From Saccharofermentans sp. (GTDB taxonomy: Bacteria; Bacillota; Clostridia; Saccharofermentanales; Saccharofermentanaceae): 38,825 bases of DNA. Positions 33,671 through 38,825 of the stretch are shown one piece after another (position 1 is the first letter of the stretch; each line of letters opens with the position of its first letter). The stretch is from assembly GCA_024403715.1 (NCBI GenBank), contig JAKSRJ010000023.1, positions 1 to 38,825 of the forward strand. Direction: 5' to 3'. The position numbers were made by a program, and so were the translations under genes. The notes below the pieces were generated by a model, which was not told where the DNA came from, made no database searches, and saw only the letters and a program-made list of their open reading frames with translations.

Positions 33671-34582
33671 TTATGGCTTGATTGAATTAGTGTCTATTTT
33701 GTGAAAATGGCGACCACCAAGTCCTCGTTCTATAACATAGTCCCAGTATTCAAAATCAGAATATGCATCTGCCTTAGGTGCGTCATTCAAAAATGATTTG
33801 AACATATCTGGAATACTATTAAACATAGGTCCAATTACCTTGGTAGTAATAGAACGCATATCTTTTAAGTCTTTAACTTGATTAGTAAGTGTTAATGTGT
33901 TTGCCTTGTGCCAGTTGCCCATTAAGGCTGCTTCATGCGTTCTAGGATTGATAAAAATAGAATCAGGCGTAAAGCCACTATGGCACACGTCGTTATACTT
34001 AAGCAGGCAGCAGATATTTTCTATCCTTGATACTATCCATGCTGCGTGAACATAAGGCAGGTTGCCAAACATAGAGAGTGGATACATATCTTCACTTTTA
34101 CGGAATACTAATATGATGCTGTTATCTTCAAGTTCATATATTCCTTGAAATGTTGGCAAACATCTAGATAAGTCTTTGTCTCCTGCCTGAGGGAATGTTA
34201 TTGAAGTAACTTTATTAAGAGCTTCCTTAGCCCAAAATCTTTTTGCTTCAGGGTAGTGGTAGATTACATTCTCGCGAGCGCAATACATAGATATATCATC
34301 ATCTTTTGCTTCATAGATATATCTTACTCCCAAAGGAGTGCCGTCCTTTATTGTAAAGTTTTTTGTCTCAGCAAAAGACCAGAATGATTCAGTGCTTGTA
34401 TCTGTTTCTTTATCGTCTGCTACTGCTACCAAATACTGAAGAATATTCTTACGAAATTCACGATAATCAGCTAGTTCTTTATCAGAAAAAGTTTGTATGC
34501 TTCCGCAGTATGGACATACGAGATTTCCACTACTATGAATGGTCATCTCACCTCCGCAATTGTCACACTTAAATGTAAGCAT
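33671..34582 (-). CDS. Zinc-ribbon pseudokinase
   Basis: 303 residues. Residues 6-26 form a CxxC-CxxC zinc ribbon (Cys6, 9, 23, 26). The C-terminal region matches a protein-kinase C-lobe: AAWIVSRIENICCLLKYNDV, then HSGFTPDSIFIN at 201-212 in place of the HRDLKPENILID catalytic loop, and ALMGNWHKA where the DFG would be. The catalytic Asp (Gly203), the metal-binding Asn (Ser208) and the DFG Asp (Gly222) are all missing, so it should not phosphorylate. Kinase homology is my reading of the pattern. First gene of the vWA/PurA-like operon; GAGGA precedes the ATG. Confidence 0.65.
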   Translation of the reverse strand: MLTFKCDNCGGEMTIHSSGNLVCPYCGSIQTFSDKELADYREFRKNILQYLVAVADDKETDTSTESFWSFAETKNFTIKDGTPLGVRYIYEAKDDDISMYCARENVIYHYPEAKRFWAKEALNKVTSITFPQAGDKDLSRCLPTFQGIYELEDNSIILVFRKSEDMYPLSMFGNLPYVHAAWIVSRIENICCLLKYNDVCHSGFTPDSIFINPRTHEAALMGNWHKANTLTLTNQVKDLKDMRSITTKVIGPMFNSIPDMFKSFLNDAPKADAYSDFEYWDYVIERGLGGRHFHKIDTNSIKP

Positions 34583-34679
34583 TTATTCCTCGAATACATG
34601 TATTATTTTCTAATAAATATATTTTATATTTATATTCATGTAATGCAAATGAGAGCCTTTGAAATCGGTACGATTTTTC

Positions 34680-34708
34680 TTGACACGGGATATTTTGTCA
34701 TAGATAAT
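34680..34708 (+). promoter_or_regulatory. Flotillin gene promoter
   Basis: Consensus TTGACA (34680-34685), 17-base spacer, GATAAT (34703-34708). It predicts a ~110-base leader. A second isolated TATAAT at 34750-34755 has no matching -35. Confidence 0.7.
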
Positions 34709-34727
34709 TGATTTCAGAACAAATGAA

Positions 34728-34805
34728 AAACGCGAATTAATAGAGCGTTTATAATCAATTTGGTGTGGGGGTGTGTCGACAAAAACGGCGGACCCTTTTA
34801 TAAAG
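34728..34805 (+). other. Structured 5' leader of the flotillin gene
   Basis: The leader has AAACGC/GCGTTT (34728-34733 with 34745-34750) and, just before the ribosome binding site, CCTTT/AAAGG (34793-34797 with 34801-34805). No known riboswitch class is recognised. Confidence 0.4.
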
Positions 34806-34825
34806 GCATAAAGGAGGATAAGATT

Positions 34826-36388
34826 ATGTCAAATGTATTATTAGCAGGCTTGGGAATGGATCCAATTATCATTGGAATTATTGTTGTAGCCGTAGTTATT
34901 TTGCTCATCATTATCATGAGCGGTTATGTTAAGGCAAGACCTGACCAGGCTCTTATCATTTCTGGTTTTAGAAAGACAAGAACTTTGATTGGTAGAGCTG
35001 GAATCAAGATTCCTTTCTTGGAGAGAAAAGATTCATTGTCTCTCGCATTGATTCCAATCGATGTTAAGACATCTAACGCTGTTCCAACAGCTGACTATAT
35101 CAACATCAATGTAGATGCAGCTGTTAACATCAAGATTTCTGACCAGAAGGAAAAGTTAGAGCTCGCAGCTCAGAACTTCCTTAATAAGGATAGCAACTAT
35201 ATCGCAAGTGTTGCTAGAGAAGTACTCGAAGGTAACATGCGTGAGATCGTAGGTCGTATGACACTCGAAGATATGGTATCTGATCGTCAGAAGTTCGCTG
35301 AGCTCGTTAAGGAGAATGCAGCACCAGACCTCGCAGGAATGGGTCTTGATATCGTTTCTTTTAACGTTCAGAACTTTAAGGATGATCAGGGCGTAATCGA
35401 GAACCTCGGTGTTGATAATGTAGTTAAGATTTCTAAGAACGCTGCAGTATCAAGAGCAAACGCTGAGAAGGAAATCGCTGTTGCTCAGGCAAATGCTAAG
35501 AAGGAAGCAAATGATGCTCAGGTTGCAGCTCAGACAGAGATTGCTATCAAGCAGAATGAACTCGCTATCAAGCAGGCTGAACTCAAGAAGGATGCAGACA
35601 TCAAGAAGGCTATGGCTGATGCTGCTACAGAGATCGAGGCTGAGAATCAGCGTAAGACAATTGAGGTAAACAAGGCTAACGCTGATATCGCTCGTCAGGA
35701 AAGAGAGATTGAGCTCAAGGAAAAGGAAGTAGCTGTAACAGAGCAGACACTCGAAGCTCAGGTTAAGAAGCAGGCTGAGGCTAACAAGTACGCAGCTGAG
35801 CAGAAGGCACAGGCTGAACTCTTCCAGAGACAGAAGGACGCTGAGGCTAAGGCTTATGAGGCAGCTAAGGAAGCTGACGCTCAGAAGGCAAAGGCTGAGG
35901 CTGCTAAGTTCGCTAAGATTCAGGAAGCTGAGGCTGTTAAGGCATTCGGTGAGGCTGAAGCTAAGGCAATCGAGGCTAAGGGTCAGGCTGAGGCTGAAGC
36001 TATTAAGGCTAAGGGTCTCGCTGAAGCTGAGGCAATGGAAAAGAAGGCTGAGGCTTATGCAAAGTACAATCAGGCAGCTATCACAGAGATGGTTATCAAG
36101 GCTCTTCCTGAGATTGCTAAGAATGTTGCTGAGCCACTCACACAGATTGATAAGATCACAATCATCGGTGGCGGTGACAACGGCGGTAACGGCGTAAATC
36201 AGGTTGCTGGTAATGTACCACTAGTAATGGCTAAGACATTCGAGGCTGTTAAGGAAGCTACAGGCGTAGATCTTACAGAGATCGTAAAGGCTCAGACATA
36301 CGATGCTAAGGTAACAAAGAATATCAATGTTAACGGTGTTGAGAATGCTGAGACAATCGCAGCTGTTAATGAGTCTTTGAAGGATTAA
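34826..36388 (+). CDS. floT: Flotillin-like SPFH membrane-scaffold protein
   Basis: 520 residues. A single N-terminal membrane helix (~11-32) is followed by an SPFH/band-7 domain (~33-200) with VKARPDQALIISG, PIDVKTSNAVPTADYI and EGNMREIVGRMTLEDM. Residues ~215-430 are a long Ala/Glu/Lys/Gln coiled coil with repeated EA-rich segments, and the end is polar. This is the FloT/YuaG plan: oligomeric scaffolds in membrane microdomains. Start at 34826 has AAAGGAGG 8 bases upstream; the frame extends 22 codons further without a ribosome binding site. No NfeD partner gene is adjacent; the divergent neighbour is the pseudokinase operon. Confidence 0.92.
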   Translation: MSNVLLAGLGMDPIIIGIIVVAVVILLIIIMSGYVKARPDQALIISGFRKTRTLIGRAGIKIPFLERKDSLSLALIPIDVKTSNAVPTADYININVDAAVNIKISDQKEKLELAAQNFLNKDSNYIASVAREVLEGNMREIVGRMTLEDMVSDRQKFAELVKENAAPDLAGMGLDIVSFNVQNFKDDQGVIENLGVDNVVKISKNAAVSRANAEKEIAVAQANAKKEANDAQVAAQTEIAIKQNELAIKQAELKKDADIKKAMADAATEIEAENQRKTIEVNKANADIARQEREIELKEKEVAVTEQTLEAQVKKQAEANKYAAEQKAQAELFQRQKDAEAKAYEAAKEADAQKAKAEAAKFAKIQEAEAVKAFGEAEAKAIEAKGQAEAEAIKAKGLAEAEAMEKKAEAYAKYNQAAITEMVIKALPEIAKNVAEPLTQIDKITIIGGGDNGGNGVNQVAGNVPLVMAKTFEAVKEATGVDLTEIVKAQTYDAKVTKNINVNGVENAETIAAVNESLKD

Positions 36389-36408
36389 TAGCTAATACAA
36401 ATTAAACG

Positions 36409-36440
36409 AAAGGGCATCTGCTTAGCAGGTGCCCTTTTAT
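36409..36440. terminator. Bidirectional terminator between flotillin and CDF genes
   Basis: AAAGGGCATCTGC and GCAGGTGCCCTTT form a 13-bp stem (one G-U) with loop TTA, and T runs on both sides. Confidence 0.92.
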
Positions 36441-36442
36441 TG

Positions 36443-37579
36443 TTATACGAATTCTGTCTCTATTGTTAATACTATCTCGTTATCAGGATAAAGCTTTGAC
36501 ATATATTCTTTGAAGTCCTTCTCGAGTCTGTCCCAATCGCGGAGCTTGTAAGTTACTACTAAGTCTACGTAGAGATAATTTGTTTTAGGATCTAAGAATA
36601 TCGCGTGGAAGCTCTTAACTTCTGCTTGGTCTTTTACGAAAGTGCCGATTGATTTTCTAATGACCTTAACTTCTTCGTGGTCGTTATCAACAGCGTAGAT
36701 GCCAAATACCATAGTAACGTGATACTCATGCATGATTCTAAGCTGAAGCTCATGAATAGCTTGATATACTTCACCTACAGTCTTGTCGTGATCAATCTCG
36801 ATGTTAACGGAACCAGACCATCTGTCAGGGCCATAGTTATGAAGCATCATATCAGCTGCGCCAAGGATGCCTTCGGTGTTTTTAACTTCCTTATAAATCT
36901 GCTTAGCAAGTTCTTCTTCTCCAGGTCTTCCGATAATCTCACCAATGGTGTCTTTTATAATCTCGCTACCAGCTCTAATAATAAGGATGGAAGTAATGAT
37001 ACCAGCATATGCGTCGATAGAGACATGGAATATGAGGAAAACAAGCGCGGAGATGATAGTGATTGAAGATGCATAAGCATCGCCCTTACTATCTACGCCT
37101 ACTGCTTCAAGAGCACTGGAGTCGGCCTTTTTACCCATCTTCTGAGTATATGCACCAAGTGCAAATTTAATGACAGCAGATACTGCGACTATCGCGAGCG
37201 TAATGTATGAGATGCTAATTTCTTCCGGATTAAATACGAGCTTAACAGAGCTGATTAACATCTCGACACCAGTTACGATAATGATAACTGAGATAACAAG
37301 TCCTGTAAGATGTTCGATACGTCCATAACCGAACGGATGCTTCTCATCTGGATGCTTTCCTGCAAGCTTAGTGCCTATCAAAGTAAGAAGCGAAGACATG
37401 ACGTCAGCTGCATTGTTTACACCTTCAGATACGATAGCGATAGATGAAGCAAGTAGTCCAATGATTACCTTGATGCTTGCAACTAACAAGTTGACGATGA
37501 TACCAAGACCTGATGTCGTAGCGATAATACCTTCTCTGGTATTTGGATCCTGTCTAAAAAGCTTATATAGAAACTTCAT
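36443..37579 (-). CDS. Cation diffusion facilitator (CDF) family metal transporter
   Basis: A 378-residue protein with six predicted helices (~20-205). The family sequence IAIVSEGVNNAADVMSSL (residues ~47-64) carries the metal-binding Asp, DEKHPFGYGRIEHLTG follows, and a second helix site is in LEAVGVDSKGDAY. The C-terminal cytoplasmic metallochaperone-like domain (~210-378) is longer than the usual CDF tail. It exports Zn2+, Mn2+ or related metals in exchange for H+. NxxxD (Asn55/Asp59) in helix 2 rather than HxxxD leans towards Mn/Fe types, but this is not decisive. It starts 2 bp after the aldo/keto reductase stop and has only a weak ribosome binding site. Confidence 0.9.
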   Translation of the reverse strand: MKFLYKLFRQDPNTREGIIATTSGLGIIVNLLVASIKVIIGLLASSIAIVSEGVNNAADVMSSLLTLIGTKLAGKHPDEKHPFGYGRIEHLTGLVISVIIIVTGVEMLISSVKLVFNPEEISISYITLAIVAVSAVIKFALGAYTQKMGKKADSSALEAVGVDSKGDAYASSITIISALVFLIFHVSIDAYAGIITSILIIRAGSEIIKDTIGEIIGRPGEEELAKQIYKEVKNTEGILGAADMMLHNYGPDRWSGSVNIEIDHDKTVGEVYQAIHELQLRIMHEYHVTMVFGIYAVDNDHEEVKVIRKSIGTFVKDQAEVKSFHAIFLDPKTNYLYVDLVVTYKLRDWDRLEKDFKEYMSKLYPDNEIVLTIETEFV

Positions 37580-37581
37580 TT

Positions 37582-38775
37582 TTACTTTTTACTACCTTTT
37601 CTAAAAAATACCGCACGCATCATATTATTTGTGAGCTTTCTTAGCGGTGGTCTTAAAACCTTATCAGCTTTTTTAAGCTCCTCTGGAATATCTATGTGCT
37701 GAGGACAGTGCTTTTTACACTTACCGCAGTTAATACACTGAGTAGCAAAGCATGGTTCTTTACGAAGAGCCATATTCTGTGTGAAGCCAAACTGAGCTGA
37801 GGATTTATTCTCTATAGCTGACATGTTGTAGTAGTAGAAGTATCCAGGAATATCTACCCCCTTAGGACAAGGCATACAGTATCTACAGCCAGTACATCCA
37901 ACCTTTTCGTTAGAGCGAATTGCTTTTACAATTTCTGCAATTGTATTGTGGTCTTCCTCTGTAAATGAGTTAGGAGCAGCTTCGGAGGCGATTTTTAAGT
38001 TCTCGTCTAGCATTTCGATGGAGTTCATACCAGATAGAATTACGGATACGCCTTCCTGATCCCAAAGCCATCTGAAAGACCACTCAGCAGGGGAGTAATC
38101 GCGAGAAGAATTCTTCATGGCATCCTTTGCATTATTAGGCAACATGTTTACAAGCTTGCCACCACGTAAAGGTTCCATGATGATGACAGGAATGCCCTTT
38201 GCGTGCGCAGCCTCTAAGCCCTTACGACCAGCTTGTGAATTCTCATCTAAGTAGTTGTACTGAATCTGACAAAAATCCCAGTCGTAGTCGTTTAAAACCT
38301 TGAGGAACATCTCTGTATCTCCGTGGTAGGAGAAACCAATCTGACGGATGCTACCATCTTTTTTGTGCTCGTTAATGAAGTCGATAATTCCTAATGACTT
38401 AAGCTTTTCCCACTCATGGAAATCAGTGACCATATGCATTAGGTAGTAATCGATGTGATCTGTCTGTAAGCGGCGTAATTCTTCTTTGAATGTGCGCTCG
38501 ATAGCAGGCATATTATTAAGCATATACTGAGGAAGCTTAGTAGCAATATAAACCTTATCGCGAACGTTGTTATTGGCAAGAATTTTACCTAAGGTCTCTT
38601 CGCTTCCTGGATAGAGGTATGCAGTATCGAAGTAGTTAATACCACCTTCGATAGCGTGAAGGATTTCTTTTTCTGCTTTGGCATAATCTATTGAATTGCC
38701 TTTACGAGTAAAACGCATGCAGCCATAACCTAATTGGGAAATCTTATTACCGTATTTGTCTTCGCGATATAGCAT
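37582..38775 (-). CDS. Aldo/keto reductase with C-terminal ferredoxin domain
   Basis: 397 residues. N-terminal AKR barrel: FDTAYLYPGSE with Asp50 and Tyr55, Lys80 in IATKLP and His114 in YYLMHMV, the catalytic tetrad. The C-terminal part has clustered cysteines CTGCRYCMPCP and CINCGKCKKHCPQ, characteristic of the COG1453 group ('aldo/keto reductase, 4Fe-4S'). It is a cytoplasmic redox enzyme that probably couples carbonyl reduction to Fe-S electron carriers; substrate unknown. The ATG follows AAGGAG by 7 bases. It leads a two-gene minus-strand operon with the CDF transporter. Confidence 0.92.
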   Translation of the reverse strand: MLYREDKYGNKISQLGYGCMRFTRKGNSIDYAKAEKEILHAIEGGINYFDTAYLYPGSEETLGKILANNNVRDKVYIATKLPQYMLNNMPAIERTFKEELRRLQTDHIDYYLMHMVTDFHEWEKLKSLGIIDFINEHKKDGSIRQIGFSYHGDTEMFLKVLNDYDWDFCQIQYNYLDENSQAGRKGLEAAHAKGIPVIIMEPLRGGKLVNMLPNNAKDAMKNSSRDYSPAEWSFRWLWDQEGVSVILSGMNSIEMLDENLKIASEAAPNSFTEEDHNTIAEIVKAIRSNEKVGCTGCRYCMPCPKGVDIPGYFYYYNMSAIENKSSAQFGFTQNMALRKEPCFATQCINCGKCKKHCPQHIDIPEELKKADKVLRPPLRKLTNNMMRAVFFRKGSKK

Positions 38776-38806
38776 ATTTCGCTCCTTATATTTATAATTA
38801 GTAACA

Positions 38807-38812
38807 ATTATA
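38807..38812 (-). promoter_or_regulatory. Possible -10 of the aldo/keto reductase operon
   Basis: TATAAT on the minus strand, 32 bases before the ATG. The matching -35 would fall beyond the window edge. Confidence 0.3.
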
Positions 38813-38825
38813 CGTGCATAATCTT

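Noticed and set aside
34750..34755. TATAAT as main flotillin promoter
   Set aside because: No -35 at a suitable distance and it lies inside the right arm of a leader hairpin; the TTGACA-17-GATAAT promoter upstream is far better.
34760..34825. 22-codon N-terminal extension of the flotillin
   Set aside because: No ribosome binding site upstream, while AAAGGAGG is placed correctly for the ATG at 34826; the extension would also precede the membrane helix abnormally.
35481..36197. Arg/Leu-rich plus-strand frames of 62 and 113 codons
   Set aside because: Shifted readings of the flotillin coiled-coil repeats; Leu/Arg/Gln monotony comes from GCT/GAG/AAG repeats.

Overview
The window looks like chromosome from an anaerobic low-GC Firmicute, most likely a gut or rumen member of the Clostridia. 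The evidence is a T-box leader, Clostridia-type families (YugP protease, NifU-like/GGGtGRT pair, DUF4349 lipoprotein, a ferredoxin-tailed aldo/keto reductase), AGGAGG ribosome binding sites, hairpin-plus-U terminators, and no respiratory genes. It is not a prophage or island: almost every gene has a metabolic or envelope family assignment. I saw no rRNA, tRNA, insertion sequence or CRISPR array. Species cannot be named from this alone.

Layout. 1-1400: the 3' part of a fused phosphoglycerate kinase/triosephosphate isomerase gene. 1527-3321: azlCD branched-chain amino acid exporter and a YugP-type metalloprotease. 3396-7442: a GH94 sugar phosphorylase with a coupled alpha/beta hydrolase and thioesterase. 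7511-9839: tyrS and two related acidic lipoproteins. 10026-12504: an unpaired DUF4130-type protein, convergent with an SDR protein that carries a long acidic tail. 12617-15323: a T-box leader in front of a HTH-cupin-acyl-CoA synthetase fusion. 15405-18604 (minus): two paralogous TPM-like membrane proteins, a zinc-ribbon protein and tcdA, as a tightly coupled operon. 18742-20703: a DUF4349 lipoprotein and a membrane acyltransferase whose 3' ends overlap. 20876-22613: a NifU-like protein and a GGGtGRT protein. 22714-26822: TetR regulator and CPBP protease (minus), a structured intergenic region with a palindromic operator and a terminator, then an MFS transporter and an SLC13/ArsB-like permease. 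26880-30766: GH17-like glycosidase, xylulokinase and fucose/arabinose-type isomerase. 30845-34582 (minus): Zn-ribbon pseudokinase, vWA protein, divergent PurA-like enzyme and PAP2 phosphatase. 34826-36388: a flotillin. 36443-38775 (minus): CDF metal transporter and a ferredoxin-tailed aldo/keto reductase.

Themes. Central carbon flow is represented by Pgk-Tpi, the GH94 phosphorylase (phosphorolysis saves ATP) and the kinase/isomerase pair. The best candidate for an undescribed system is the minus-strand operon 34582->30845. It joins a kinase-like protein that has lost its catalytic residues, a MIDAS-type vWA protein, and a PurA homologue that keeps the GTP and phosphoryl-transfer motifs but has replaced the aspartate-binding loop. 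A membrane phosphatase gene follows 28 bp downstream and a flotillin gene is divergent. The second candidate is the T-box that puts an acyl-CoA synthetase under control of uncharged tRNA, which fits amino acid synthesis from scavenged organic acids. Two genes (azlC and the MFS transporter) have a TATAAT box exactly 7 nt before the ATG and no Shine-Dalgarno, so their mRNAs are probably leaderless.
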